A stretch of DNA of 64,000 bases, from the NCBI RefSeq assembly GCF_013376005.1, contig NZ_JABMJK010000004.1, positions 248,001-312,000 on the forward strand. Reading direction: 5' to 3'. The translations under genes and the position numbers were made by a program. Shown piece by piece: positions 38,232 to 48,016 of the stretch. The notes beneath the pieces are model-generated. The model was not told the DNA's origin and did not search any database. It was given only the letters and a program-made list of their open reading frames with translations. How positions within the stretch are numbered: the first letter of the stretch is position 1; each line of letters starts with the position of its first letter. Origin of the DNA: Duganella sp. SG902 (GTDB taxonomy: Bacteria; Pseudomonadota; Gammaproteobacteria; Burkholderiales; Burkholderiaceae_D).

Positions 38232-38258
38232 TTTGTGCGCCTCGCAATGGATATCTGA

Positions 38259-38278
38259 ATAATTTGTGCGCAAATTAT
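38259..38278. promoter_or_regulatory. palindromic operator between Lrp gene and tyrB
   Basis: ATAATTTG and CAAATTAT flank TGCG, an AT-rich palindrome of Lrp type. It sits 28 bases upstream of the Lrp-type start and 85 bases from tyrB. Confidence 0.65.
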
Positions 38279-38362
38279 ACAAAACTCCGTTAATTGCGGT
38301 TACTTTTCCCGGCTTTTGAGGTTTAAGCTCTCCATGTTTTCATCATAAAAACAGGAGACGAA

Positions 38363-39550
38363 ATGTTTCAGCATATTGAAGCATTCGCGGGGGACCCCAT
38401 CCTCACGCTCAACGAGCAATTCGCCGCCGACCCGCGGCCGGCGAAAATCAACCTGAGCATTGGCGTGTATCTGAACGACGAGCAGCGCATCCCGCTGATG
38501 GGCGCCGTCGCCGCCGCCGAGAAGCATCTGGCCCAGTCCATCCATCCGCATCCCTATCTGCCGATGGCCGGCTCGCCGGCCTACCGCGAGCAATCGCGCA
38601 AGCTGGTGTTCGGCGATGCGCGGGCCGAACGCATCGCCACCATCCAGACGCTGGGCGGCTCGGGCGCGCTGAAAGTCGGCGCCGATTTCCTCAAGGCCTG
38701 GTTCCCGCAAGCGCGCGTGTGGGTCAGCGACCCGACCTGGGACAACCACAAGGGCATCTTTGGCGGCGCCGGTTTCGAGGTGGCGGCCTATCCCTACTAT
38801 TCGCCTGCAAGCCACGGCGTGGCGTTCGACGCCATGCTGGCCGCGCTGCGCGCGCTGCCGGCCGGCGACATCGTGGTGCTGCACGCCTGCTGCCACAACC
38901 CGACCGGCGCCGACCTCGACCAGCAGCAATGGCGCGAGCTGGCGCTGGTGGTCCAGGAGCGCGGCCTGCTGCCGTTCTTCGACATCGCCTACCAGGGCTT
39001 CGGCGAGGGCATCGATGACGACGCATTTGCGATCCGCCACTTTGCGGAGCAGAATATCCCTCTGCTGGTCGCCAGTTCCTATTCCAAGAATTTCGCCATC
39101 TACGGCGAGCGTTGCGGCGCGCTGCACGTCACCTGCAAGGACGCCGGCGAAACCGCCAAGGTGCTGGGCCAACTGCAATCGGCCGTGCGCAAGAACTACT
39201 CCAGCCCGCCGGGCTACGGCGCGCGCGTGATCAGCACCGTGCTGCAGGACGCGCAGTTGCGCGCCCAGTGGGAGCAGGAACTGACCGCCATGCGCGTGCG
39301 CATGAAGCACATTCGCGGCGCGCTGCACGCCGAACTGCAGGCGCGCCTGCCGGGCGGCGATTTTGAATACCTGCGCGTGCAGCGGGGCATGTTCAGCTAC
39401 ACCGGCCTGCCGGTGGAGCAAATCCGCAAGCTGCGCGATGAACATGGCGTGTACCTGATCGATTCCGGCCGCATGTGTCTCGCGGCCCTGAGCAACGCGG
39501 GCGTGGCGCCGGTGGCGCAGGCCATGGTTCAAGTCATGACGGAGAAGTGA
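38363..39550 (+). CDS. tyrB: aromatic amino acid aminotransferase
   Basis: The 395-residue class-I aminotransferase of the AspC/TyrB branch has the PLP lysine in [15 protein letters not shown], the NPTG motif in CHNPTGAD and the terminal Arg in SGRMCLAAL. As first gene of the operon it should turn tyrosine into 4-hydroxyphenylpyruvate, the Hpd substrate. A purine-rich ribosome binding site (AGGAGAC) precedes the ATG. Confidence 0.93.
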   Translation: MFQHIEAFAGDPILTLNEQFAADPRPAKINLSIGVYLNDEQRIPLMGAVAAAEKHLAQSIHPHPYLPMAGSPAYREQSRKLVFGDARAERIATIQTLGGSGALKVGADFLKAWFPQARVWVSDPTWDNHKGIFGGAGFEVAAYPYYSPASHGVAFDAMLAALRALPAGDIVVLHACCHNPTGADLDQQQWRELALVVQERGLLPFFDIAYQGFGEGIDDDAFAIRHFAEQNIPLLVASSYSKNFAIYGERCGALHVTCKDAGETAKVLGQLQSAVRKNYSSPPGYGARVISTVLQDAQLRAQWEQELTAMRVRMKHIRGALHAELQARLPGGDFEYLRVQRGMFSYTGLPVEQIRKLRDEHGVYLIDSGRMCLAALSNAGVAPVAQAMVQVMTEK

Positions 39551-39551
39551 T

Positions 39552-39848
39552 ATGGAAAAAATCGACCTCACCAAGGTGCCGGTGCCGCAAGGCTGGTCGC
39601 TGGCCGCCGACCAGCTGTCCATCAGCCGCGAGTTCGTGTTCGCCGGCTTCGTGGAGGCCTTCGCCTTCATGACCGCCGTCGCGCTGGCGGCGGAAAAGCG
39701 CAACCACCATCCCGAGTGGAGCAACGTCTACAACAAGGTGCGCGTCACCTGGACCACCCACGACGCGGGCGGCCTGACGCACAGGGACATCGACATGGCG
39801 CAGTTCTGCGACAGCGCCGCGAAAGGACACGCTCATGCATCTGTCTGA
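39552..39848 (+). CDS. phhB: pterin-4a-carbinolamine dehydratase
   Basis: The 98-residue protein has the family core [18 protein letters not shown] and a second [17 protein letters not shown]. It regenerates the tetrahydropterin cofactor of PhhA. It starts one base after tyrB and overlaps phhA by 14 bases, so the three are coupled. Confidence 0.94.
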   Translation: MEKIDLTKVPVPQGWSLAADQLSISREFVFAGFVEAFAFMTAVALAAEKRNHHPEWSNVYNKVRVTWTTHDAGGLTHRDIDMAQFCDSAAKGHAHASV

Positions 39849-40689
39849 CCTGCCGCCGGGCCAGCGCGACGACTGGACCATCGACCAGCAATGGGAGCAG
39901 TACACGCCGGCGCAGCACGCGGTCTGGAAGACGCTGTTCGAGCGCCAGAGCAAGCTGCTGGAGGGCCGCGCCTGCGACGAATTCCTGGCCGGCATGCGCG
40001 CGCTGCCGATCGCCCCCGACAAAATCCCCGACTTCCGCCAACTGAGCGAAGTGCTGATGCGCCACACCGGCTGGCAGGTGGTGGCGGTGCCGGGCCTGGT
40101 GCCGGACGAGGTGTTCTTCGAACACCTGGCCAACCGCCGTTTCCCGGCCGGCCAGTTCATCCGCGGCGCCGACCAGCTGGACTACCTGCAGGAACCGGAC
40201 GTGTTCCACGACGTGTTCGGCCACGTTCCGCTGCTGATGAACCCCATCATCGCCGACTACATCCAGGCCTACGGCGTGGGCGGCCTGCGCGCGAAGGAGA
40301 AGGGCGTGCTGGACCTGCTGGCGCGCGTCTACTGGTACACCGTGGAATTTGGCCTGGTGCAGCAGAAGGACGGCCTGCGCCTGTACGGCGCCGGCATCGT
40401 CTCCTCGTACACCGAGTCGCTGTTCGCGCTGGACGACGCCTCGCCCAACCGCGTGCGCTTCGACCTGGCGCGCGTGATGCAGACCGATTACCGCATCGAC
40501 GACTTCCAGGAAACCTATTTCGTCATCCGCGATCTCGACGAGTTGCTGCAACTGGCGCACACCGATTTCGACCCGTTGTACGCGCAAGTGCGGCACAAGC
40601 CGGTGCTCGAGCCGGGCACGATCCTGCCCGAGGACGCGCTGGTCACGCGCGGCACCGGCGGCTATCACAACTTTAAAAAGGAAAAATAA
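39835..40689 (+). CDS. phhA: phenylalanine 4-monooxygenase
   Basis: The 284-residue protein is a bacterial-type monomeric aromatic amino acid hydroxylase. Iron ligands are His125 and His130 ([12 protein letters not shown]) and Glu171 (YWYTVEFG). It converts phenylalanine to tyrosine using tetrahydropterin and O2. No regulatory ACT domain is present, as usual for bacteria. Confidence 0.96.
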   Translation: MHLSDLPPGQRDDWTIDQQWEQYTPAQHAVWKTLFERQSKLLEGRACDEFLAGMRALPIAPDKIPDFRQLSEVLMRHTGWQVVAVPGLVPDEVFFEHLANRRFPAGQFIRGADQLDYLQEPDVFHDVFGHVPLLMNPIIADYIQAYGVGGLRAKEKGVLDLLARVYWYTVEFGLVQQKDGLRLYGAGIVSSYTESLFALDDASPNRVRFDLARVMQTDYRIDDFQETYFVIRDLDELLQLAHTDFDPLYAQVRHKPVLEPGTILPEDALVTRGTGGYHNFKKEK

Positions 40690-40690
40690 C

Positions 40691-41776
40691 ATGGCAGACT
40701 TGTTCGACAACCCAATGGGCCTAATGGGCTTTGAATTCGTGGAATTCGCCTCGCCGGTGCCGGGCGTGCTGGAGACGGTGTTCGCCCAGCTGGGCTTCAC
40801 CAAGGTGGCCAACCACCGTTCCAAGAACGTGCAGCTGTACCGCCAGGGCGGCATCAACTTCATCATCAACAACGAGCCGCACAGCCCGGCCGCCTACTTC
40901 GCGGCCGAGCACGGCCCGTCGGCTTGCGGCATGGCCTTCCGCGTGCGCAATTCGCACCAGGCCTACGCCCGCGCGCTGGAGCTGGGCGCGCAAGCGATGG
41001 ACATGCAGACCGGCGTGATGGAACTGCGCCTGCCGGCCATCAAGGGCATCGGCGGCGCGCCGCTGTACCTGATCGACCGCTTCGAGGACGGCGCCTCCAT
41101 CTACGATATCGACTTCGAGTTCATCGAAGGCGTGGAGCGCCATCCGGCCGGCCACGGCCTGCAGATCATCGACCACCTGACCCACAACGTCTACCGTGGC
41201 CGCATGAGCTACTGGGCCTCGTTCTACGAGCGCCTGTTCAACTTCAAGGAAATCCGCTACTTCGACATCAAGGGCGAGTACACCGGCCTGACCTCGCGCG
41301 CAATGACTGCGCCGGACGGCATGATCCGCATCCCGCTGAACGAGGAGGGCAAGGCCGGCGGCGGCCAGATCGAGGAGTTCCTGATGAAGTTCAACGGCGA
41401 GGGCATCCAGCACATCGCGCTGCTGACCGACGACCTGATCGGCACCGTCGACAAGCTGCGCGCGGCCGGCGTGCCGCTGATGAGCGCACCGCCCGCCACC
41501 TACTACGAAATGCTCGACAGCCGCGTGCCGGGCCACGGCGAAAACGCCGCCGAGCTGCAGGCGCGCGGCCTGTTGCTGGACGGCTCGGTGGTGGATGGCA
41601 AGCCGCGCCTGTTGCTGCAGATCTTCTCGGAAACCCAGCTGGGTCCGGTGTTCTTCGAATTCATCCAGCGCAAGGGCGACGATGGCTTCGGCGAGGGCAA
41701 CTTCAAGGCGCTGTTCGAGTCCATCGAGCGTGACCAGCTGCGCCGTGGCGTGATTCAGGACACGGCGTCCGCCTGA
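40691..41776 (+). CDS. hpd: 4-hydroxyphenylpyruvate dioxygenase
   Basis: The 361-residue vicinal-oxygen-chelate enzyme keeps its iron ligands: His near 161 (DHLTHNV), His near 240 (IQHIAL) and Glu near 322 ([17 protein letters not shown]). It makes homogentisate from 4-hydroxyphenylpyruvate. The later genes hmgA, maiA and fahA are not in the window. It starts one base after phhA and ends before a hairpin. Confidence 0.96.
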   Translation: MADLFDNPMGLMGFEFVEFASPVPGVLETVFAQLGFTKVANHRSKNVQLYRQGGINFIINNEPHSPAAYFAAEHGPSACGMAFRVRNSHQAYARALELGAQAMDMQTGVMELRLPAIKGIGGAPLYLIDRFEDGASIYDIDFEFIEGVERHPAGHGLQIIDHLTHNVYRGRMSYWASFYERLFNFKEIRYFDIKGEYTGLTSRAMTAPDGMIRIPLNEEGKAGGGQIEEFLMKFNGEGIQHIALLTDDLIGTVDKLRAAGVPLMSAPPATYYEMLDSRVPGHGENAAELQARGLLLDGSVVDGKPRLLLQIFSETQLGPVFFEFIQRKGDDGFGEGNFKALFESIERDQLRRGVIQDTASA

Positions 41777-41809
41777 TAGGCGCCTTCGCGGGCGGATGCC
41801 CAGGCCGGA

Positions 41810-41844
41810 CAGGCGCGGCAGCGGCGGAAGTGCTGCCGCGCCTG
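41810..41844. terminator. long GC-rich hairpin between convergent hpd and fadL-like genes
   Basis: CAGGCGCGGCAG and CTGCCGCGCCTG pair perfectly across an 11-base loop. There is no T tract, but the place between two convergent genes suggests a bidirectional stop or RNA-end stabiliser. Confidence 0.55.
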
Positions 41845-41858
41845 CTGATGCCGCAGGC

Positions 41859-43271
41859 TCAGAACTTGTAGGTGTACGCCACGCTCACCAGCTGCATGTG
41901 GGTTTGCCAGGTCCCGCGCGTCAGTTCGCCGTTGCCGGTGCAGCCGCTCATCAGCGGAGAGCAGCTGTTTTTGTAGCTGCCCTCGGCGTCGTGGAAGCGC
42001 AGGTAGGAATACGCGAGGTCGAGCGAGGCGTTGCTGTCCAGCTTCCAGTTGGCGCCGAACGAGAACTGCGTGCGCGCCTCGTCCGGCAGGGCGGGGTGGC
42101 GCAGGGTATTGCCGGCCACCGGCGACTGGTCGTAGGCCACGCCGCCGCGCAGCGCCAGTTTTTCATTCAGCTGGTAGCTGGTGCCCAGCGAGAAGCGCCA
42201 GGTGTTTTTCCAGTTCTGCTGTATCACCTCGTCGCCCTGCACCGTGCCGGGGAACTGGATGTTCAGGTTCCGCAGGCGCGAGTTGCGGGTCCAGCTGGCG
42301 TCGCCCATCACTGCCCACTGGCGGTCGATCTGGTGGAAACCGTTGATCGAGAACGTCTCCGGCGTGCGCACGTCCAGCAGCACGGCGGAATTGGCCCTGC
42401 CCGAGTTGGCGGCGATGATCCGGTTGACGATCGGATCGGTGGTGACGGTGAAGTCCCACAGCGCGCCGCCGCGCATCTTGTGCGACACCGATGAACGGTA
42501 GGCCAGGCCGAAGCGCGTGTCCGGATTGAGCTGGAACAGGTAGCCCAGATTCCAGCCATAGCCCCAATCCTGGCCTTCCATCGAACCGTGGCCATCCTGG
42601 ACGCTGGACAGCACCGCCGGATTGCCGCCGGCCGCGATGACGCCGCGCAGCAGGGCGGCGCCGTTGGGCGAGCCGGCCAGTGCCGCGAGCGAACCGGGCA
42701 CATCGACGCCCTGGCCCAGCTTGGCCTTCATGAACTGCGCGCTGACGCCGAAGCCAAAGGCATGCTGCTCATTGAGCTTGAAGCCGAGCGAGGGATTCAG
42801 GTTGATCGACTCCAGCTTCACGTTGGTGAGCGCGTAGCGGCCCGACCAGTTGTTGTCGTAATCCAGCTTGGTCCCGTAGGGGACGAACAGGCCGACGCCG
42901 GCGGTCCAGCGCTGGTCGATACGCTTGCTGAAATACAGGGACGGCGCGGCCACCATGTCGGGGACGTAGCTGTCCTGCGTGGTCAGGCCGCCCGAGCCGG
43001 TGCCGGTGAAGCGCCGCGAGCCGCCGTCGGTGAACGTGGAGTGCGGCATGACGACCGTCACGCCGCCGGTGATCTGCGTCCCCTCCAGGCGGGTCAGGCC
43101 GGCCGGGTTGGCGTAGATGGTGGACGCGTCCAGCGCCTCGGCGCCGTTGGCGTCGGCGGTGCTCTGGGCAGAGACGCTTTGCGAGCCGAAGCGGTAGCCG
43201 GAGGCGTGAGCTGGCAGCGATGCGGCGGCCAGCGTGGTGGCGACGGCGATGGCAAGGAATTTTGGTTTCAA
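41859..43271 (-). CDS. OmpP1/FadL-family outer-membrane transporter
   Basis: The 470-residue beta-barrel has a signal peptide (cleavage after PAHA), the FadL start GYRFGSQSVSAQSTADANGA (N-terminal hatch) and SSTIYANPAGL-like motif (DASTIYANPAGLTRL), and a C-terminal aromatic residue (AYTYKF). It lets long-chain fatty acids or other hydrophobic compounds through the outer membrane. The start codon is TTG at 43271, supported by GGAG eight bases before it. It follows a lipoprotein hydrolase gene by 43 bases on the same strand. Confidence 0.9.
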   Translation of the reverse strand: MKPKFLAIAVATTLAAASLPAHASGYRFGSQSVSAQSTADANGAEALDASTIYANPAGLTRLEGTQITGGVTVVMPHSTFTDGGSRRFTGTGSGGLTTQDSYVPDMVAAPSLYFSKRIDQRWTAGVGLFVPYGTKLDYDNNWSGRYALTNVKLESINLNPSLGFKLNEQHAFGFGVSAQFMKAKLGQGVDVPGSLAALAGSPNGAALLRGVIAAGGNPAVLSSVQDGHGSMEGQDWGYGWNLGYLFQLNPDTRFGLAYRSSVSHKMRGGALWDFTVTTDPIVNRIIAANSGRANSAVLLDVRTPETFSINGFHQIDRQWAVMGDASWTRNSRLRNLNIQFPGTVQGDEVIQQNWKNTWRFSLGTSYQLNEKLALRGGVAYDQSPVAGNTLRHPALPDEARTQFSFGANWKLDSNASLDLAYSYLRFHDAEGSYKNSCSPLMSGCTGNGELTRGTWQTHMQLVSVAYTYKF

Positions 43272-43314
43272 GTTGTAGTCTCCGGATTTATTTGGATATT
43301 GTGACCATGGTTAT

Positions 43315-44226
43315 TCATGGTCGCTTCAGTACGATGCTGGCGACCTCGTCGGGTTTCTCCAACGCGGTGAAATGCCCCGATTTTTCCAGCACGATTAATT
43401 TGGCGTTGGGAATGGCTTGGCGGTTGCGCTCACGTTCTTGCGCATTGGACCAGTCCTCGTCGCCGTAGACCAGGGTGGTGGGGACGGTGACGCGCTGATA
43501 CAGCGCCCGGGCCTCCACCCAGCTCGTCCAGTTTTTAAATACTGAATATTCGACCTTGCGGTAACCGTCGCGGTAACCGGTGCGGGAAAATTCGGTCAGC
43601 AGCGCCGGCGGCAGCCGGGATGGGTCATGGAAGCCGCCGTTCAGCACCGACGCGGTGACGAATCGCGGCTCGAAGGTGTGACTGCCAAACAAGTTGAACA
43701 AGCCGATCATCCAGCCACTCTCGCTGCGGCGGATGCCGCCGCCGAAGTCCTCGCCGTAGTCGTAGGGATTCAGCGCGATCACCCGGCTGACCCGGTCCGG
43801 CAGTTCGGTCGAAACCGTCAACGCCAGGACGCCGCCGATGGATTCGCCGACGAGGGTGACATTCTTCAAGTCCTGCTTGACGATGAATTGGGCGACCGCC
43901 TTGCGCAAAAACGCTTCCGTATATTCCACCTGCGGCAAGCTCGACTGGCCGTGGCCCGGCAGATCCAGTGCGTACACCTGATATTGCCCCTGTAGCGCGG
44001 GCGCCAACTTCTCGAAATAGTCGAGCTGCGTGCGTATCGTGTGCAGCAGGATTAAAGGTGGGCCGTCGCCTGCGCGGGTATAGCGCATGGTGACACCTTC
44101 GTCCAGTTGCGTGTAGCGCGGCGCGTCCTTGCTCCATCGGGACGTGTATTCGCCTTGGCTGGTCACTGCGCAGCCACTGAGAACGAACGCGGCTAGAGCG
44201 CAGAGCATTACCGATATTGTTTTCAT
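43315..44226 (-). CDS. lipoprotein alpha/beta hydrolase
   Basis: The 303-residue hydrolase has a lipobox signal (AAFVLSGC, Cys19), so it is membrane anchored. The catalytic core has LLHTIR, nucleophile GESIGG, Asp in VYGDEDW and His in KSGHFTALEKP. The start at 44226 has AGGA upstream; earlier ATGs are less likely. With the FadL-like gene downstream it could release fatty acids at the cell surface for uptake, which is inference. Confidence 0.86.
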   Translation of the reverse strand: MKTISVMLCALAAFVLSGCAVTSQGEYTSRWSKDAPRYTQLDEGVTMRYTRAGDGPPLILLHTIRTQLDYFEKLAPALQGQYQVYALDLPGHGQSSLPQVEYTEAFLRKAVAQFIVKQDLKNVTLVGESIGGVLALTVSTELPDRVSRVIALNPYDYGEDFGGGIRRSESGWMIGLFNLFGSHTFEPRFVTASVLNGGFHDPSRLPPALLTEFSRTGYRDGYRKVEYSVFKNWTSWVEARALYQRVTVPTTLVYGDEDWSNAQERERNRQAIPNAKLIVLEKSGHFTALEKPDEVASIVLKRP

Positions 44227-44359
44227 AAGTTCCTGCATGAAAGTCACATAAGTCTCATTTTGATTCAAGTGACCAAATTCGTCAACGGTCACTTTTCGGA
44301 ATATTCCTCATCCGCCGGTTGATACGGTCGCGCTTTTGCGGTAGCATCGGGTGAGTTGT

Positions 44360-44371
44360 GTTATCGATAAC
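44360..44371. promoter_or_regulatory. palindromic operator upstream of GH59 gene
   Basis: GTTATCGATAAC is a perfect 12-base palindrome with a central CG, as in many LacI-family sites. It lies 14 bases before the start codon. No LacI gene is in the window. Confidence 0.5.
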
Positions 44372-44385
44372 TATATTCTGGGGAC

Positions 44386-46575
44386 ATGATGCAAAGATTC
44401 GTTCGCACCGTTGTGGGTGCCTCTGTGCTGGCCTTGTGCGCCGGCGTGGCCGTATCCGGCACTGAAACAGCCGGCCCGCAAAGCATTCAGTTGAAGGGGG
44501 ACGCCGGCGGGCCGCGTTTCGATGGCATCGGCGTGGTCGATGGCGGCGGCGCCACCTCGGTCCTGCTGAAGGATTATCCCGAACCGCAACGCAGCCAGAT
44601 CCTGGACTTCATGTACAAGCCGAAGTTCGGCGCCTCCATTAGCGCCTTGCTGGTGGAAATCCCCGGCGATGGCAACTCGACGCAAGGCTCGATGCCCAGC
44701 CACATGCACACGCGGGACGACCTGAACTACACCCGTGGCTACACCTGGTGGGTGATGCGGGAAGCCAAGCGGCGCAACCCGGCGCTCTCACTGGACGGCA
44801 CCGCGTGGAGCGCTCCGGGCTGGATCGGCGACAACGGCCAGCGCTTCCCCCATGGCCCGGGCGGCGAACGGGAATTCTTCACGCCGGACGGCGCCGACTA
44901 TTACGTCAGCTGGCTGCAGGGGCTGCGCAAGGTCTACGGCCTGGAGTTCGACGCCATCGGCAGCCGCAATGAAAAAGGCGTGAGCTACGACTTCGTGAAA
45001 GCGCTGCGCGCCAAGCTCGACGCGGGCGGTTTTAGCAAGGTAAGGATCCACAGTTTCGACAACTGGCCTGATGATTCGAAATACGATTTCGTGAAAGACA
45101 TGGCGACCGACGCCGCGCTGCGCGATTCGATCGACATCATCAGCGCGCACGTCAACGTGCTGGACAAGTCGCGCGTGCCGCCAGACGTGCGCGCGGCGGC
45201 CGGCAAGATGGGCAAGCCCTTGTGGAACACCGAGGGGCATGTGTACATCGCCGGCTATGACGGCGCGATCGGCGTGGTGCGCGCCTTCAACGAGAACTAC
45301 ATCCACAACGGCATCACCAAGATCGTCAACTGGTACGGCATCGCCGGCCTGTACACCACCGAGCCGTATCCTGGCGACAAGGAATCCGCCATCCGCGCCA
45401 ACTGGCCGTGGAGCGGCCATTACCGCCTGAATCCGCACGTCTGGGCGTACGCGCACTACGGCCAGTTCACGGAGGTCGGCTGGACCTACCTGAACGGCGG
45501 CAGCGGCGAGCTTGCCGGCGGCGGTTCGTTCGTCACGCTCAAATCGCCGGGCAAGGACTATAGCGTCATCATCGAAACGCGCGAGGCCAAAGGGCCGCAG
45601 CAGATACGCCTTGAAGTCGGCGGTGGCTTGTCGACGCAGGACGTGGCCGTTTGGCAGACCACTGCGCAGGAGCAGTTCGTGCGGCTGGCCGATATCGCGC
45701 CGCGGCAGGGCGTGCTGACGTTGACGCTGGAGCCGAACGCCATCTATTCGCTGACCACCACGCGGGGCCAGCAAAAAGGCGCGTTCCCGGACGTGCCCGC
45801 GCAACAGGCCTTCCCGTTCCCGTACCGGGAAACGTTCGAGCAGTACGCGCGTCCTGAAGAGTGGGGCCATTTGCCGCGCTACTTCGCCGACATCGGCGGC
45901 GCGTTCGAGCTGGCCTCCTGCCCTGGCAAACCAGGAAAATGCCTGCGCCAGGCCGTCCCCGTGCCGTCGCATTCCTGGGCGCCGGACTGGAATCCCTACA
46001 CCATCATCGGCGACGACCAGTGGTCGGACTACGAGGTCAGCGCGGACATCTATCTCAACCCCGGCGAGGTGGCGGGTGTGATGGGCCGCATCAATCACGT
46101 CGGCACCGGTTATGGCTTCATCCCCAAGGGCTACGTCCTGCAACTGAACAGCGCTGGCGAGCTTGAGCTGACGGTCGTGCGCGGCAAGGTGGACAAGAAA
46201 GCGCTGGTGGGCGACGCCGAGCAGCAGGCGCTGATCAAGGCCGAGAACGACGCCAACGAAGGCGGCGAGAAGGTGCTGGCCACCGCGCGCGTGCCAGGCA
46301 TCACGCCCAAGCGCTGGCACAACCTGAAGCTGCGCTTCAAGGGCGACCAGATGACCGGCTTCATCGACGGCAAGCAGGTGGTCACCGCAAAGGATGGCTT
46401 GTACGCGCGTGGGATGGCCGGCGTGATCGCCGGCGCGGACACGAAAAAGGTCAGCATGCCGTATTACGACAACGTGACGATCAACCAGGTCAACGGCCCC
46501 GTGCCGAAGGACTCGAAGCCGAAGCCGGGGCAGGGGCCGATCTACCGCAAGGTCACGGGCGCGGCAGCTTCCTGA
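44386..46575 (+). CDS. secreted GH59 galactosylceramidase-like glycosidase
   Basis: The 729-residue exported protein matches glycoside hydrolase family 59 (galactocerebrosidase). It has a TIM barrel with FDGIGVVDGGGATS at the start, acid/base Glu196 in IGSRNEKG and nucleophile Glu283 in WNTEGH. A beta-sandwich follows, then a C-terminal lectin-like domain (about 490-710). The family removes beta-galactose from galactosylceramide; bacterial members are less studied and may act on other beta-galactosides. A second ATG follows the first. A hydrophobic signal peptide is clear. Confidence 0.9.
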   Translation: MMQRFVRTVVGASVLALCAGVAVSGTETAGPQSIQLKGDAGGPRFDGIGVVDGGGATSVLLKDYPEPQRSQILDFMYKPKFGASISALLVEIPGDGNSTQGSMPSHMHTRDDLNYTRGYTWWVMREAKRRNPALSLDGTAWSAPGWIGDNGQRFPHGPGGEREFFTPDGADYYVSWLQGLRKVYGLEFDAIGSRNEKGVSYDFVKALRAKLDAGGFSKVRIHSFDNWPDDSKYDFVKDMATDAALRDSIDIISAHVNVLDKSRVPPDVRAAAGKMGKPLWNTEGHVYIAGYDGAIGVVRAFNENYIHNGITKIVNWYGIAGLYTTEPYPGDKESAIRANWPWSGHYRLNPHVWAYAHYGQFTEVGWTYLNGGSGELAGGGSFVTLKSPGKDYSVIIETREAKGPQQIRLEVGGGLSTQDVAVWQTTAQEQFVRLADIAPRQGVLTLTLEPNAIYSLTTTRGQQKGAFPDVPAQQAFPFPYRETFEQYARPEEWGHLPRYFADIGGAFELASCPGKPGKCLRQAVPVPSHSWAPDWNPYTIIGDDQWSDYEVSADIYLNPGEVAGVMGRINHVGTGYGFIPKGYVLQLNSAGELELTVVRGKVDKKALVGDAEQQALIKAENDANEGGEKVLATARVPGITPKRWHNLKLRFKGDQMTGFIDGKQVVTAKDGLYARGMAGVIAGADTKKVSMPYYDNVTINQVNGPVPKDSKPKPGQGPIYRKVTGAAAS

Positions 46576-46960
46576 AGATCGCCGACATGGTGGCCGCGTC
46601 CAGCGCCTCCATGTCGATCAGTTTCAGTGACTTCACCATGGACAGCGTGCTGGTCTTGTAGTGTTGAAAGTGAGGCGTCTGGAGGTGCGCCTCATAGGCC
46701 TGGCGGTTGGCGTAAATCTCCAGAATCCTGAACTCGGTATCGTCGTCGCGCTGATACATGGGGAAGATGGCGATCACGCCCGGCTCCAGTCTCACCGATG
46801 CCGCCGCTTCCTCGTGTAGGATTTCCATGTACTGCTTAAGGTGCGCCCGATGCACCTGGATTTCTGAAATACGGACCATCATTTCCTCATTTTGCGCGTG
46901 GCTCATGGCGGAGATCAGTAAGAGACAGGCTGGCAAGCCCCAGGCAAGTAAACGCTTCAT
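46553..46960 (-). CDS. exported antibiotic-biosynthesis-monooxygenase (ABM) domain protein
   Basis: The 135-residue protein has a signal peptide (cleavage after MSHA) and one ABM/quinol monooxygenase domain (VRISEIQVHRAHLKQYMEIL, then MYQRDDDTEFRILEIYANRQ). Most ABM proteins are cytoplasmic, so export is unusual. It overlaps the amidohydrolase stop by four bases and the GH59 gene end by 23. It is the last gene of a five-gene operon. Confidence 0.83.
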   Translation of the reverse strand: MKRLLAWGLPACLLLISAMSHAQNEEMMVRISEIQVHRAHLKQYMEILHEEAAASVRLEPGVIAIFPMYQRDDDTEFRILEIYANRQAYEAHLQTPHFQHYKTSTLSMVKSLKLIDMEALDAATMSAIFRKLPRP

Positions 46961-47988
46961 AATCCCAGCAGCCGTTCCGCGTTGCCATGGGCTACCAGCG
47001 CCTTGTCGGCCGCGCTGACCGGCAAGCCGTCTAGGAAGGCGCGCGCGCCGTCCAGGCTCTGGTAGGGGTAGTCGATGGAATACAGAATGCGGTCCGCCCC
47101 CATCAAGGCGTGGATGAACTGGAAGTGCGGCAGCGTCAGCATGCCGCTGGGCGAGACATGGACGTGTTCGCGGTAAGTCTGCACGATGGGACGACGCAGG
47201 CCGGAAGCCTCCTGTGGGATCGCGTCCTCCAGCCGCTGCAGGAAGAATGGCACCATCCCGCCCCAATGGCCGCTGATGACTTGCAGCCGGGGATAGCGGT
47301 CGAACAGGCCCGCCAGCATCATGCGCACGACCTGCACGCCAGCCTCGTTGTGCCAGCCCCAGCCGAACATGGCCAGCCGCGCGCTCAGCTCCTTGTCGAA
47401 GCCGCCGTAGTAAGGCGCTTGCACCGCCGGCAGCGGCAGGCCGGGATGCACGTACAAAGGCACGCCCAGCGCGTCGAAGGCCGCCAGCACAGGGGCGTGG
47501 CGCGGATCATCCAGGAAGGTGTCGCCCGGGCGTCCGTTGATGAGCGCGCCCTTGAGCCCCAGCACCTGGACGGCCCGCTCCAGTTCGCGCGCGGCGGCCT
47601 CGGGCGCTTGCCAGGGCAGCGCGGCGAAGCCGCCGAAGCGCGTCGGATGGGCTTGCGCCGCCTGCGCCAGCCTGTCATTGGCGGCGCGGCACAGGTCGAT
47701 CGCCCGCGCGGCCGGCAGCAGCTGCGCAAAGCCGCCATAGGACAGCACCTGCATGTCGATGCCGGCCGCGTCCATGTCGGCCAGGCGGCTCGCGCCCATG
47801 TCCAGCGCCTTGCGGGCGGACTCGGCCGGCGCCAGCACGTGCGGACGGCTGGTGTCGGCCACACGCTGGCCATCGATCACGCGGCTGCCCCAGTCGGACA
47901 GGTAGGGCGCCTCGGCCCGCAGCAGGGGCTGGGTGGCCGCGCCGGTGGCGGCGTCGAGCACATGTTCTTCCACGCAGATCAGTTTCAC
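46957..47988 (-). CDS. amidohydrolase-2 (ACMSD-like) family protein
   Basis: The 343-residue metal-dependent hydrolase/decarboxylase resembles ACMSD and gamma-resorcylate decarboxylase: an N-terminal VEEHV in place of the usual HxH, YVHPGLP, ISGHWGG, and Asp in LYSIDYPYQ. These ligands suit decarboxylation or hydrolysis of an aromatic acid. It is 28 bases after the DJ-1/PfpI gene. Confidence 0.85.
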   Translation of the reverse strand: MKLICVEEHVLDAATGAATQPLLRAEAPYLSDWGSRVIDGQRVADTSRPHVLAPAESARKALDMGASRLADMDAAGIDMQVLSYGGFAQLLPAARAIDLCRAANDRLAQAAQAHPTRFGGFAALPWQAPEAAARELERAVQVLGLKGALINGRPGDTFLDDPRHAPVLAAFDALGVPLYVHPGLPLPAVQAPYYGGFDKELSARLAMFGWGWHNEAGVQVVRMMLAGLFDRYPRLQVISGHWGGMVPFFLQRLEDAIPQEASGLRRPIVQTYREHVHVSPSGMLTLPHFQFIHALMGADRILYSIDYPYQSLDGARAFLDGLPVSAADKALVAHGNAERLLGL

Positions 47989-48016
47989 GGTGCCGCCTTT
48001 CCGGTCGCGTTGCCGG

